Of a stretch of DNA of 64,000 nucleotides, positions 55,858 to 64,000 are shown in pieces. The stretch spans positions 16,898 to 80,897 of the forward strand of contig DATGLE010000034.1 of assembly GCA_035294325.1 (NCBI GenBank), read 5' to 3'. The notes under the pieces were generated by a model that did not search any database, was not told where the DNA came from, and worked only from the letters and a program-made list of their open reading frames with translations. The DNA comes from DATGLE01 sp035294325. GTDB taxonomy: Bacteria; Chloroflexota; Ktedonobacteria; Ktedonobacterales; Ktedonobacteraceae. The translations under genes were made by a program, and so were the position numbers. Position 1 is the first letter of the stretch; each line of letters starts with the position of its first letter.

Positions 55858-56496
55858 ATGGTTTTAGCGCGCTTCCTTCCCCGCGATGAGCGATTTTTCG
55901 ATTACTTCCGTCAGGCCGCCGACAATGCAGCGGAAGTAGCGCGGGCGCTCTGTGACCTGCTCGAAAATTACACCGATATCGACCATAAGGCGCTGCGGGT
56001 GCGAGAACTGGAACGCAAAGGCGACGATATCACCCACCAGATCTTTAAAGCGCTCAACAGCACCTTCGTCACGCCACTTGATCGTGATGATATCACCGAT
56101 CTTGCCAACCGGCTCGATGACTTCGTTGATGCCATTGAGGAGGCAGCCAGGCGCATCCGGCTGTATAATATCGACCAACCCGATGAGTATGCACAGAAAA
56201 TGGCTCACATCATCGATCAGCAGGCCGCCCTGATCGCCAGTACGATCCCGCTGCTGGAAAACAGGCGGCAGTGGAACAAGATGATCCAGTGCTCAATCGA
56301 CATCAACCGACTTGAAGGCGAGGCCGACGAGATACTCGACCAGGCACTCCCCAGGCAGTACGATGGCGTGAGTGATATCAGTGGTCTTATCAAAGCCACG
56401 CGCTGGGGCGAAATCTACCAGTATCTTGAGGATGCCGCTGACCGTGGCGAGGACATCGCCGATACGCTGGAAAGAATCGTGGTGAAGAATGCCTGA
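55858..56496 (+). CDS. DUF47 (PhoU-like) Pit accessory protein
   Basis: 212 aa, all-helical DUF47 protein. VARALCDLLENYTDIDHKAL, ELERKGDDITHQIFKALNST, FVTPLDRDDITDLANRLDDF and DAIEEAARRIRLYNI are family motifs; the E.x.EGDxiT-like and D-rich segments bind metal. It is typically encoded with a Pit phosphate transporter and is thought to control it. The stop overlaps the transporter start by 8 bp, implying translational coupling. ATG at 55858 has AGGAGA upstream. Confidence 0.94.
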   Translation: MVLARFLPRDERFFDYFRQAADNAAEVARALCDLLENYTDIDHKALRVRELERKGDDITHQIFKALNSTFVTPLDRDDITDLANRLDDFVDAIEEAARRIRLYNIDQPDEYAQKMAHIIDQQAALIASTIPLLENRRQWNKMIQCSIDINRLEGEADEILDQALPRQYDGVSDISGLIKATRWGEIYQYLEDAADRGEDIADTLERIVVKNA

Positions 56497-57499
56497 TCTT
56501 GCGTTCTTCATGCTTATCCTGATCGTCGCCGTCGGCCTCATCTTCGATTTTATCAACGGCTTCCACGATACTGCCAACGCTATTGCAACCTCTGTAGCGA
56601 CACGCGTCCTGAAACCGGGCACGGCAGTGCTGATGGCCGGCGTGCTCAACATCGCGGGCGCCCTGACCGGCACCGCTGTCGCCACCACCGTTGGCAAGGG
56701 CATCGTTCCCCCTTCTGTCACTACTCAATTGCTGGTCATTTCCGCGCTGCTGGGGGCTATCATCTGGGATCTGATCACCTGGCGCTTTGGCATCCCTTCA
56801 AGCTCCAGCCATGCGCTCATCTTTTCTATCGTAGGGGCAGGGGCAGCGGCGGCTGGCTGGCAAACCATCGAGTTCGGCGGTCTCACTAAAACGTTCGAGG
56901 GTCTCATCTTCTCACCGCTGCTTGGCATTCTGGGCGCCTTCCTCCTGATGGTTGCCCTGCTGTGGATCTTCGCACGCATGCATCCCCAGCTTGTTACGAG
57001 CATCTTTGGCCGCTTACAGATATTCTCGGCCGCCTGGGTAGCTTTCAGTCATGGCGGTAATGACGCACAGAAGACGATGGGCGTTATCACAATGGCACTG
57101 GCGAGCTACTACGGCTGGACGGGGAGCCAGTGGAGTGTGCCGCTGTGGGTAATTCTGGCGGCGGCAACCTCGATGGGCCTGGGAACGTGTATCGGAGGCT
57201 GGCGCATCGTGCGCACGGTAGGACTCAAGGTCGTCGAACTGCGTCCGATCAACGGCTTCGCAGTGGAAACCGCTTCGGCCGCTATCATCGAGGCAGCGAG
57301 TCGCCTGGGGATCCCGGTCTCCACAACGCATGTCATCTCTTCGGCCATTATGGGCGTTGGGGCGACCAGACGCCTCTCAGCCGTGCGCTGGGGCGTCGCC
57401 GGCAGCATCGTCCTGGCCTGGGTGGTCACTATTCCGGCCTGTGTCGCTCTTGGCTGGGGCATCTACTTCCTGCTCCATCTCGTAACAGGCGTGCGCTAG
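56489..57499 (+). CDS. pit: Pit-family inorganic phosphate transporter
   Basis: 336 aa with about 10 hydrophobic segments in inverted repeats. The two signature motifs are GFHDTANAIATSVATRVL near the N terminus and FSHGGNDAQKTMGVI in the second half, which bind phosphate and cations. GIPSSSSHAL and GIPVSTTHVISSAIMGVG are the paired re-entrant loops. It imports metal-phosphate with protons or sodium. It works with the DUF47 protein encoded immediately upstream. Confidence 0.96.
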   Translation: MPDLAFFMLILIVAVGLIFDFINGFHDTANAIATSVATRVLKPGTAVLMAGVLNIAGALTGTAVATTVGKGIVPPSVTTQLLVISALLGAIIWDLITWRFGIPSSSSHALIFSIVGAGAAAAGWQTIEFGGLTKTFEGLIFSPLLGILGAFLLMVALLWIFARMHPQLVTSIFGRLQIFSAAWVAFSHGGNDAQKTMGVITMALASYYGWTGSQWSVPLWVILAAATSMGLGTCIGGWRIVRTVGLKVVELRPINGFAVETASAAIIEAASRLGIPVSTTHVISSAIMGVGATRRLSAVRWGVAGSIVLAWVVTIPACVALGWGIYFLLHLVTGVR

Positions 57500-57544
57500 G
57501 AGCATATTGATCTCCAGAGCCTTCACTCGGTCTGGCCGCGCAAG

Positions 57545-57622
57545 TATCTATGTTATGGTGGGGGACAGGCGTTGAGCGCCTGTCCCCCACCATAACATAG
57601 ATAAAGCGAGCGCCGCAGGCGC
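57545..57622. repeat. Long perfect hairpin (27-bp arms) with companion GCA hairpin
   Basis: 57545-57571 pairs with 57577-57603 around a 5-nt loop TTGAG. It is followed by GCGCC-GCA-GGCGC at 57610-57622. It starts 45 bp past the pit stop. The rest of the 383-bp gap before the zinc-ribbon gene holds nothing recognised. Confidence 0.92.
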
Positions 57623-57882
57623 GAGCATGCGATGGGATCAGGTGAGAAAGGCCGCATAGCCCGATAGGAACATCTTGTTCGCTTCCCATTGACAGGTAGC
57701 AGACTCAGGCTATAGAATATCCCTGACGCAAAACCAGTTGACGGTTTCAAGCTTTGTCATCAGGCCGTTTTTGGTTGCGCGGTGGTTTGCAGGGAAATCC
57801 CCCGGAATCGTATAGATCTATTCGGATAGGTTTCACAGCCCAGGCGGTTTATGTGGTTTAGAGCGTAGGAAGAGTACCGTGT

Positions 57883-59019
57883 ATGAATCAGTGTTTGCGT
57901 TGTAAGAGGCCATGTGCAGGAACAGCAGTATTTTGCGATGGTTGCCAGTCATCATTGCTTCATCGCTCTCAGCAGAAAGAGTATTCCACCGAACCTATTT
58001 TTTCCCTACCAGGTGAGGCAGCAATTCCCGCTTCACCTCCCCCACCTGAGGGCGCGCTATCCTCACGTATGCGCCTCGCCTTCATTATCGTGGGTATCGC
58101 TGCCGCTGTGGTATTGTGTGTGGATATAGCTCTGGTGCTGTTGAGTTTTAGCCAGCAGGATCAGGCCAGCCGGATGGTAGCACACGTACCCTCCACAGCA
58201 GCCGGTACGCCAGGTGCTATCGTCCCTCTATCCCTGTCTCCATCCTCTTCCTCACCGCAATCAGGGCCGGCATCGCCAGCCTCCGGCACCACGATTCCCA
58301 CGGGGACCACGGCGCTGCCTGTAAGCGGAACCGTTCCCCCGGCTACGCCGCTGCTGGAGATATCGCCATCCAGCCTTATTTTTAGCATAACGCAGGGGCA
58401 GGGCAACCCCGCCGCTCAAATCGTGACGATTGCCAATGCAGGCGGCAGCACACTGTACTGGCAGGAAAATCCAGCTTCGTCGAATGTATCCTGGCTGAAT
58501 GTTGCCCCGGCGTCTGGAACGCTGCTCGCCGAGCAGACAACGCAGCTCACGATAAATACTGCCAGCGCCAGGCTTGCCCCCGGCACCTACTCAACCCAGA
58601 TCGCTGTTATGGCTATCGACAGCTCCGGCGCCGTGGTGCAGGGCAGCCCGCAGATTTTCTCGGTAACTCTGACCGTTTTCCAACCATGCTCGATGCAGGT
58701 AACACCGCTCAGCCTCTCTTTTTCCGCTTCGCTGCTGCAACCGGATCCTCCCGGGCAGAGCATCACCTTAAAAGAGACCGGTCACTGCATAAATCCTTCA
58801 TGGAGAGCTTCGATAGCCGTAGACACGGGCAGCCAGTCCTGGCTCAGACTTTCTGCCATCTCTGGAAATCAGACCAGTACAACCATAACCGCCTATGTCA
58901 ATGCCCAGGACATACTCCCGGCTACACATACCGGGCACATTACCTTCACCGTCGTCGACGCCAGCGGCGCGGCACAGGGTAGTCCCCAGGTTGTCACGGT
59001 CACTCTGACGGTGTTATGA
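57883..59019 (+). CDS. Zinc-ribbon membrane protein with two BACON-like Ig domains
   Basis: 378 aa. Residues 1-25 form a zinc ribbon (CLRCKRPC ... FCDGCQ). One membrane helix (about 64-90) divides it from an extracytoplasmic Ser/Pro/Thr-rich linker (95-160). Two beta-sandwich domains follow (about 165-265 and 275-378), each with the BACON-type pattern: SSLIFSITQGQGNPAAQIVT..ITNAGGS-like start, VSWLNVAPASGTLLAEQTTQ and ending VTLTV. Such domains bind glycans or proteins. The layout suggests a cytoplasmic zinc ribbon reporting or anchoring an outside binding domain. The downstream unknown gene starts 18 bp after and should be cotranscribed. Confidence 0.8.
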   Translation: MNQCLRCKRPCAGTAVFCDGCQSSLLHRSQQKEYSTEPIFSLPGEAAIPASPPPPEGALSSRMRLAFIIVGIAAAVVLCVDIALVLLSFSQQDQASRMVAHVPSTAAGTPGAIVPLSLSPSSSSPQSGPASPASGTTIPTGTTALPVSGTVPPATPLLEISPSSLIFSITQGQGNPAAQIVTIANAGGSTLYWQENPASSNVSWLNVAPASGTLLAEQTTQLTINTASARLAPGTYSTQIAVMAIDSSGAVVQGSPQIFSVTLTVFQPCSMQVTPLSLSFSASLLQPDPPGQSITLKETGHCINPSWRASIAVDTGSQSWLRLSAISGNQTSTTITAYVNAQDILPATHTGHITFTVVDASGAAQGSPQVVTVTLTVL

Positions 59020-59037
59020 GGAAAGGATGAGGCCATC

Positions 59038-59925
59038 ATGCCGGATGAAGCAGGCCAGGACCGCCTGGCACAGTTTGAACAGGCTGTCACTACGCTCATC
59101 ACCTGTCGCAGCGTGGTCAGGCATTTCACAATACTTGGCGAAGCGCAGCAGAAAGAACTGCTCACGGAAATTGACGCGACTTTACAATTTCTGCGCGCTT
59201 CCCTCCTCGCCTGCACAGTCGGAACCCCGAACCAGTCTACGGTGCCTGAGCCTCAGCAACCCGAAAGTGGCGCGCTCATCGTCAGAGAAGAGGGCAAAGA
59301 ACATGCTCACACCGAGCAATATACGCTCAAAACTCTGTATAAAATGTACCATACGTTCCTGAGCGATGGCAGAAGCGATACTATCAGTTCGTTTGCGGCA
59401 CGCTTCAGTGAAGCGATGTCCCTGCTCAGCGATGCGGAAGGCACTATGACTATGGCTCCTGCCGGCAGCGCTTTTGCATACCCCTACCCTGCGGCTGTGC
59501 AGGACTCGCTGGATCGCGTGCGCAGCTTCATCGTTGACCTTTATTATATGCTGCTGGAGTTCATGCGCGCCGTCTCTGGCGTACTCCAGGCGCACGAAAT
59601 CCATATCGACACCGAGGAACTCTATCCGTTTCCGGAGCACCCCACCACTCAGGCCGGGGAACATACCGGGCCGGATCTCAGGCCGCTGGCCGGCGTATAT
59701 GAAAAGCACCAGCAGATCAACGAGCGCCGTGGTGCGCTCTCCTGCCGCATCAGCAACGCTACTGTATTGCTGGAGTTCCTTGAGGAACAGATTTCCGCCA
59801 GCCGTAGCAGAAGCGATGAGACGATCAGACAGCTCAATGAAACGGCCCAGTTGTTGCGCGACCTGGCTTGCCTGCTCTCTGGATACGAGAGCGCGACCCT
59901 CCTGCTGCTACGTCGCATCCGGTAG
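59038..59925 (+). CDS. Helical cytoplasmic protein, function unknown
   Basis: 295 aa. I do not recognise this family. The sequence is mostly predicted alpha-helix without membrane segments: an N-terminal helical pair (about 5-60), a charged Glu/Thr loop (65-95), then long amphipathic helices (98-195, 215-295) rich in Leu, Glu and Arg. It has no cysteines beyond three scattered ones and no catalytic motif. It is coupled by an 18-bp gap to the zinc-ribbon/BACON gene and is probably its partner. An alternative is a small signalling adaptor. Length and codon use match its neighbours, so it is likely a real gene. Confidence 0.7.
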   Translation: MPDEAGQDRLAQFEQAVTTLITCRSVVRHFTILGEAQQKELLTEIDATLQFLRASLLACTVGTPNQSTVPEPQQPESGALIVREEGKEHAHTEQYTLKTLYKMYHTFLSDGRSDTISSFAARFSEAMSLLSDAEGTMTMAPAGSAFAYPYPAAVQDSLDRVRSFIVDLYYMLLEFMRAVSGVLQAHEIHIDTEELYPFPEHPTTQAGEHTGPDLRPLAGVYEKHQQINERRGALSCRISNATVLLEFLEEQISASRSRSDETIRQLNETAQLLRDLACLLSGYESATLLLLRRIR

Positions 59926-60004
59926 TCCAGATATGATACTCTTTAAGCAGGGACCAGAGGCCCCGCCCCTCCAGTCGGGCATTCGTGCAACTCCGCCGCA
60001 CAAT

Positions 60005-60083
60005 GGATGCCTTAGGCAGTGCAGGTCAGGCGCGAAGCGCCTGACCTGCACTGCCTAAGGCATCCGACAAGCGCCGCAGGCGC
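60005..60083. repeat. Long perfect hairpin (29-bp arms) with companion GCA hairpin
   Basis: 60005-60033 pairs with 60037-60065 around C(GAA)G, which contains the exact stable DNA mini-hairpin GCGAAGC. GCGCC-GCA-GGCGC follows at 60071-60083. It lies 80 bp past the preceding gene. Confidence 0.93.
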
Positions 60084-60142
60084 GAGCAAGTGAGGTGTCA
60101 GAAATCAGACACACCGAGAAAAAGGGGGAAAGGAAGAAAGTA

Positions 60143-60988
60143 ATGCAAAAAATTATGGTCCGTCTCTCCGCTTTTGCCGACGAAATCTCTGCCGATCTGC
60201 AAGAGCAGATCGCCGTGCTCCAGAGCGAGCATATCCACTTCCTTGACCTGCGCGGCGCCTGGGGCGTCAATGTGCTCGACCTCAGCGACGAACAGGTGAG
60301 CGCCGTCAAGCAGGCGCTAGACGCAGCGGGCATCGGCGTAGCGGCCATCGGCTCGCCGATTGGCAAGGTGCCGCTGAACAGTTCGTTCGAGGAGCATCTC
60401 CAGCGCTTCGAGCGCGCCATCGCCGTCGCTCATAGACTGGAGACGCTTTACATTCGCATTTTTTCGTTTTATCCGCCCGCCGGAGCAGGTGCGCAGGATT
60501 GGAGCGCGCACCGCGAAGAGGTAATCAGGCGCATGCACGAACTGACGCTGCGAGCGCAGGCGGAAGGCGTGGTCCTGCTCCATGAGAATGAGAAGGACAT
60601 CTACGGGGATACCATCGCACGCTGCGTCGATCTTTTGCGGAGCATCAACAGCGAGCACCTGCGTGCTGTTCTCGATCCTGCCAACTTTCTCCAGTGCGAT
60701 CAGGAGCCGTATCCCGACGCCTACGAGCGGCTGCACCCCTGGCTGGAATACGTCCACGTCAAGGATGTGCGCGCCGACGGCACGCTGACCGTTGCCGGCG
60801 ACGGAGCTGCCCACTGGCCCGAACTGCTGCAACGCCTGCGAGCGGACGGCTATAACGGCTTTCTCTCGCTTGAACCACATCTTGCCCTCGCCGGACAGTA
60901 CCAGGGCTTCAGCGGTTCTGATCGCTTCCGCCGCGCATCGCAGGCGCTGCAAGACCTGCTGCGCGCTATGAACTGGGATTACGCATGA
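60143..60988 (+). CDS. Sugar phosphate isomerase/epimerase-like TIM barrel
   Basis: 281 aa. An AP-endonuclease-2-type TIM barrel (xylose isomerase-like). Metal ligands appear in LLHENEKDIYGD, VLDPANFLQCD, YVHVKDVRADG and the C-terminal FLSLEPHL. This fold includes D-tagatose 3-epimerase, hydroxypyruvate isomerase and inosose dehydratase; the exact reaction cannot be told. The ATG at 60143 follows AAAGGAAG; an upstream frame adds 16 unconserved residues. It is 21 bp upstream of a DinB-family gene. Confidence 0.88.
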   Translation: MQKIMVRLSAFADEISADLQEQIAVLQSEHIHFLDLRGAWGVNVLDLSDEQVSAVKQALDAAGIGVAAIGSPIGKVPLNSSFEEHLQRFERAIAVAHRLETLYIRIFSFYPPAGAGAQDWSAHREEVIRRMHELTLRAQAEGVVLLHENEKDIYGDTIARCVDLLRSINSEHLRAVLDPANFLQCDQEPYPDAYERLHPWLEYVHVKDVRADGTLTVAGDGAAHWPELLQRLRADGYNGFLSLEPHLALAGQYQGFSGSDRFRRASQALQDLLRAMNWDYA

Positions 60989-61009
60989 TCTACTCCAGGA
61001 GGTCTATCG

Positions 61010-61522
61010 ATGGCTCTTTCGACGAACAATCCAGCCGTAGAGGCTATCCGCCAGAATGTGCGCTCCTCCTATGAGGAACTGCATCGCCTGCTGGACGGTC
61101 CTCTTGCCGCCCTGGACCCGGCCATCCTCTATCGCTCGCCTGCTCCCGATGAGTGGACGATTATGCAAAATATCGCCCACATCATCGAGTTTATGCCCTT
61201 CTGGGCAGACGAGGTTGCGAAGCTGGTAGCCACGCCGGGCATAAACTTCGGGCGCACTCACCAGCACGAGGGACGCCTGAGCGCGCTGCGTGAGCATGGC
61301 AGAGATAGTCTGGCGCAGGCCCGGGCCTTACTGCCAGGCAGCTATGCTCACCTGGACCGCGTACTGAGTTCGCTCAAGGATAGCGATCTTACCGTGGTTG
61401 GACATCATATGAAATATGGGGACCGGCAACTATCCTGGTTTCTTGACGAGTTTGTGACACGCCACCTGGCCGATCACGTTACGCAACTGAAGGAGGCCCT
61501 CCAGGCAATCGAGGCCGAATGA
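61010..61522 (+). CDS. DinB-superfamily protein
   Basis: 170 aa four-helix-bundle DinB/YfiT-like protein. The three metal-binding histidines typical of the family are seen in NIAHIIEFMPFW (first His) and EFVTRHLADHVTQL (second and third). WTIMQNIAHIIEF is the hallmark segment. Members include thiol-S-transferases and many proteins of unknown substrate. It follows the epimerase-like gene by 21 bp and precedes a convergent amidohydrolase gene by 46 bp. AGGAGG lies before the ATG. Confidence 0.88.
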   Translation: MALSTNNPAVEAIRQNVRSSYEELHRLLDGPLAALDPAILYRSPAPDEWTIMQNIAHIIEFMPFWADEVAKLVATPGINFGRTHQHEGRLSALREHGRDSLAQARALLPGSYAHLDRVLSSLKDSDLTVVGHHMKYGDRQLSWFLDEFVTRHLADHVTQLKEALQAIEAE

Positions 61523-61568
61523 GCTATAGCATGGCTCTGGTCATGTCGCCAGGCACAAGAAGTGACCG

Positions 61569-62567
61569 TTAGCCGGCCCGCAACCCTGGCAGGCGTAGAG
61601 CATTCTCAAAGTAGACCGCTGCCCTGTCTTCGCTGGAAAGACCGGCCGCGTCGATGTCTGCTATCGTTGCCTCGACCGCGTTCGAAGGCCCAAGCGGCAT
61701 GTCGGTACCGAAGAGCACATGTTGCGGGCCGAAGAACTCCAGGACGCAGCGCACCGCATGCGGTGCGCCAAAGAGCGCCGTATCGACGTGGAACCTGCGG
61801 AAGTATTCCAGTGGCGACCTCGGAAGCTGGTCCCTGACCTGTCGATACCCGGGTCCCATCGCGAGGCGCGCGGAGAAGTGCGGCACCATGCCGCCACCAT
61901 GATGCGCGATCACGAGTTGGCGCGGATGCCGCTCCATATGCCCGGAATAGACGAGGCGTGAAAGGGCGGCGGCGGTCTCATAGGGCCAGCCGATGGACCA
62001 CCACAGGCCAAAGTCGGACCGGCTCTCGGTTGGATAGTCGGCCCACGCCGCGCTGCGTGTCGGGTGCAGCCACACGGCGCGACCGGCATCTTCGAGCCTG
62101 CTGAACAGCGGCTCGAAGCGTGGATCGTCGAGTGCTGTGCCCAGAACGTTAGTGTAGAGCTGTGCGCCCAGTGCACCGAGTTGCGCCAGGGCGCGGTCTA
62201 GCTCGCGCAAGGACTCGTCGACATCGCTCAGCGGTAGCGCAGCCGCGAATCCGACGAAGCGGTCCGGGAACCGCCGGACCAGTTCCGCCATCTCGTCATT
62301 GGCGATGCGGGCAAACTCCGCCGCGATTTCGGGCGGCCCGACCTCTTCAAGCGGCGGCACGGCCAGCACCAGCACCTGGGTATAATCGCCGTAAGACTCG
62401 ATCTTACGCCACCTCGCGTCCAGATCGGTCAGCACAGGATCGAAGGAGAAGACGCCCTCGCGGTAGTAGTCGAGCCGGCTGGGAGCCATGGTTTTCTCTA
62501 GCTGCCGCTCCAGCCGTTCCAGGTACGGACGGGGCAGGATGTGCGCGAACGCATCGATCTTCCGCAT
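61569..62567 (-). CDS. COG2159-type amidohydrolase/decarboxylase
   Basis: 332 aa. Related to aminocarboxymuconate-semialdehyde decarboxylase-like metal enzymes: VIAHHGGGMVPHFSARL and VLFGTDMPLG carry the metal His and the terminal Asp. The first motif is IDAFAHILP, so the first His of HxH is a Phe, a change also common in part of this family. It may decarboxylate or hydrolyse an aromatic or sugar-acid substrate. It lies 20 bp downstream of the fuconate dehydratase gene, suggesting a sugar-acid or lactone catabolic role; the classic fuconolactonase belongs to another branch (COG3618), so that link is tentative. Confidence 0.87.
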   Translation of the reverse strand: MRKIDAFAHILPRPYLERLERQLEKTMAPSRLDYYREGVFSFDPVLTDLDARWRKIESYGDYTQVLVLAVPPLEEVGPPEIAAEFARIANDEMAELVRRFPDRFVGFAAALPLSDVDESLRELDRALAQLGALGAQLYTNVLGTALDDPRFEPLFSRLEDAGRAVWLHPTRSAAWADYPTESRSDFGLWWSIGWPYETAAALSRLVYSGHMERHPRQLVIAHHGGGMVPHFSARLAMGPGYRQVRDQLPRSPLEYFRRFHVDTALFGAPHAVRCVLEFFGPQHVLFGTDMPLGPSNAVEATIADIDAAGLSSEDRAAVYFENALRLPGLRAG

Positions 62568-62587
62568 GTTTGTGAATCCTTATATTT

Positions 62588-63892
62588 TTATACGTTTGCC
62601 CAGATCTCGCCTGTAGGAAAGGCGTAGGCCGTCAGAGACTGCGGCAGCATAGCCACGCTGTATCCCGGAGCCATCGGCGCCATATAGTGGCCGTTCTGGA
62701 TAACCACCGGCTCTACAAAGTGCTCATGCAGGTGCGCGGAATATTCCAGCATACGGTCTTCCAGCGAGGCGCTGACACAGATATAGTCGAAGATGGAAAG
62801 ATGCTGCACATATTCACACAGGCCAACGCCTCCGGCATGCGGGCAGATCGGTACGCCAAATTTGGCGGCCATCAGGATCACGGCCAGCACCTCGTTCACC
62901 CCACCCAGCCGGCAGGCATCGATCTGACAGATGTCGATAGCCTGCACCTGAAACATCTGCTTGAAGATTACGCGGTTCTGTACATGCTCTCCCGTCGCCA
63001 CCTTGATCGGGGCAATGGCGTCGGCAATTGCCGCGTGGCCGAGAATATCATCGGGGCTGGTTGGCTCCTCAATCCACCACGGATTAAAGGGGGCCAGCGC
63101 CCTCATATTCGCGATGGCCTCATCTACGCTCCAGTACTGGTTTGCATCCATCATCAGCTTGCAGTCGGGTCCGATCTCTTCGCGCATAATGCGAGCACGG
63201 CGCACGTCGTCTTCCAGATTCGCGCCAACCTTGAGCTTAAAATAGGTCCAGCCCTTCGCACGCGCCTCGCGACAGAGTTCACGCACCTTCTCATCGCTGT
63301 AGCCGAGCCAGCCCGCCGAAGTGGTATACGCTGGATAGCCGCGCTCAAGGATCTCGGCCTCGCGCTCCTTCCTGGTCGGCAGCTTCTCGCGCAGCATAGC
63401 CAGCGCCTCATCGGGCGTGAGGACATCGGTGATGTAACGGAAGTCGATGCAGGCAACAAGCTGCTCCGGCGGCATATCCACCAGCAGCTTCCACACGGGC
63501 TTGCCCTCTACCCTGGCATAGAGATCCCACACGGCATTGACGATAGCAGCAGTCGCAAGGTGGATGACGCCCTTCTCAGGCCCGAGCCAGCGCAACTGGC
63601 TGTCGCTGGTGAGCGAGCGCCAGAATGCGGCCATGTTCGTTGTCAGCGACTCCAGGGTTTTGCCGATAACCAGCGGCGCCAGCGCCTTGATCCCTGCCAC
63701 GCAGACTTCGTTGCCCCTGCCAATCGTAAAGGTAAGACCATGACCGGCCAGCTTCTGCGGGCTATCTGTCTCCAGCACGACGTAGGCCGCCGAGTAATCC
63801 GGATCCGGGTGCATGGCATCGGAGCCGGCCAGCGTGCGCGATGTGGGGAAACGGATATCGTAAGCAACAACGTTGGTGATGGTGATCGACAT
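62588..63892 (-). CDS. fucD: L-fuconate dehydratase (enolase superfamily)
   Basis: 434 aa, matching bacterial L-fuconate dehydratase and human ENOSF1. The N terminus has the family-typical SRTLAGSDAMHPDPDYSAAY segment. Enolase-superfamily active site: KxK base in YFKLKVGANLEDD, metal ligands Asp in LMMDANQYW, Glu in PWWIEEPTSPDD and Glu in KVATGEHVQNRV, and catalytic His in CPHAGGVGL. It converts L-fuconate to 2-keto-3-deoxy-L-fuconate. The ATG at 63892 begins at the conserved SITITNVVAYDIRFP; a longer frame adds 31 residues with no homology. The gene is first of an apparent two-gene operon with the amidohydrolase. Confidence 0.94.
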   Translation of the reverse strand: MSITITNVVAYDIRFPTSRTLAGSDAMHPDPDYSAAYVVLETDSPQKLAGHGLTFTIGRGNEVCVAGIKALAPLVIGKTLESLTTNMAAFWRSLTSDSQLRWLGPEKGVIHLATAAIVNAVWDLYARVEGKPVWKLLVDMPPEQLVACIDFRYITDVLTPDEALAMLREKLPTRKEREAEILERGYPAYTTSAGWLGYSDEKVRELCREARAKGWTYFKLKVGANLEDDVRRARIMREEIGPDCKLMMDANQYWSVDEAIANMRALAPFNPWWIEEPTSPDDILGHAAIADAIAPIKVATGEHVQNRVIFKQMFQVQAIDICQIDACRLGGVNEVLAVILMAAKFGVPICPHAGGVGLCEYVQHLSIFDYICVSASLEDRMLEYSAHLHEHFVEPVVIQNGHYMAPMAPGYSVAMLPQSLTAYAFPTGEIWANV

Positions 63893-64000
63893 TACTTTGA
63901 CCTGCCTTTCGCGAATTTCTGCTGCCTTCCTCGCGGGTTGTTGTCCATTCTTTTCCCTTAACCTGCATAATACACAGAGTATCACCGCTACGCAACTCTG
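63893..64000. other. Upstream region of fucD at window edge
   Basis: 108 bp with no recognised gene. A ribosome site precedes the fucD ATG, but no clear promoter was seen before the window ends. Confidence 0.4.

Noticed and set aside
61569..62567. Inactive amidohydrolase because HxH is FxH
   Set aside because: The substitution is common in part of this family, and the remaining metal ligands are present.
62687..63961. 424-codon plus-strand open frame opposite fucD
   Set aside because: It lies antisense to a clear enolase-superfamily gene; its translation has no recognisable motif and reflects GC-rich codon use of fucD.

Overview
This 64 kb window looks like chromosome from a high-GC, soil-type Gram-positive-like bacterium, most probably Chloroflexota of the class Ktedonobacteria. 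That is inferred from gene content (large FAAL-PKS, many sensor kinases, tricorn protease, GH57 enzyme, BACON-type lipid/glycan-binding repeats, SufU, ECF sigma). No rRNA, tRNA, CRISPR array, prophage or intact insertion sequence was recognised, so the placement rests on inference alone.

Layout. 1-8393 (minus): the 5' part of a lipid-initiated polyketide synthase. A 1724-aa FAAL-ACP-KS-AT-half-DH protein is followed 31 bp later by a second protein with an N-terminal luciferase-like monooxygenase, the missing half of the DH and a KR; it runs off the left edge. 9057-12320: tricorn protease. 12447-15780 (minus): a three-gene signalling operon (tandem-PAS protein, coiled-coil histidine kinase, REC-histidine kinase). 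16188-20283 (plus): sucC-sucD-AcuC-like deacetylase-GNAT. 20690-27173 (minus): GAF-PAS-nucleotide cyclase, NAD-binding epimerase-like protein, and a membrane kinase with its LuxR-type regulator. 27372-34538: small membrane protein, methyltransferase, GH57 enzyme, glutamine amidotransferase, PP2C phosphatase and a CAP-domain lipoprotein, then a decayed serine/threonine kinase fragment. 34957-37302: FtsH. 38091-47464: an amine/amino-acid utilisation region (quinone oxidoreductase, FluG-like amidohydrolase, two APC permeases, copper amine oxidase, glutamine-synthetase-like ligase), followed by a flavin reductase and an Fe-S uracil-DNA glycosylase. 49134-53707 (minus): SufU, sulfurtransferase, RecD2 helicase, ECF sigma factor. 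54110-57499: MgtC/DUF4010 membrane protein, then a DUF47-Pit phosphate transport pair. 57883-61522: zinc-ribbon/BACON protein, unknown helical protein, sugar epimerase-like TIM barrel, DinB protein. 61569-63892 (minus): COG2159 amidohydrolase and L-fuconate dehydratase.

The most unusual feature is spread through the intergenic DNA. About 15 long, near-perfect inverted repeats (arms 17-36 bp, spacers 0-6 nt) have unrelated arm sequences. Where the loop is three bases it is nearly always a C(GNA)G triloop on one strand, the class known to give exceptionally stable DNA mini-hairpins. Many sit beside a shared short hairpin, GCGCC-(TGC or GCA)-GGCGC. They lie mostly just past stop codons, and in two cases the stop codon is part of the structure. 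Two others lie between divergent genes and one lies in a predicted 5' leader, and they lack T-tracts, so ordinary intrinsic termination does not explain them.

The second point of interest is the PKS, where a monooxygenase and a gene boundary together interrupt a dehydratase domain. The amine-utilisation region also has a coherent logic: uptake by two permeases, oxidation by a TPQ amine oxidase, and a parallel gamma-glutamylation/amidohydrolase route resembling a split FluG.
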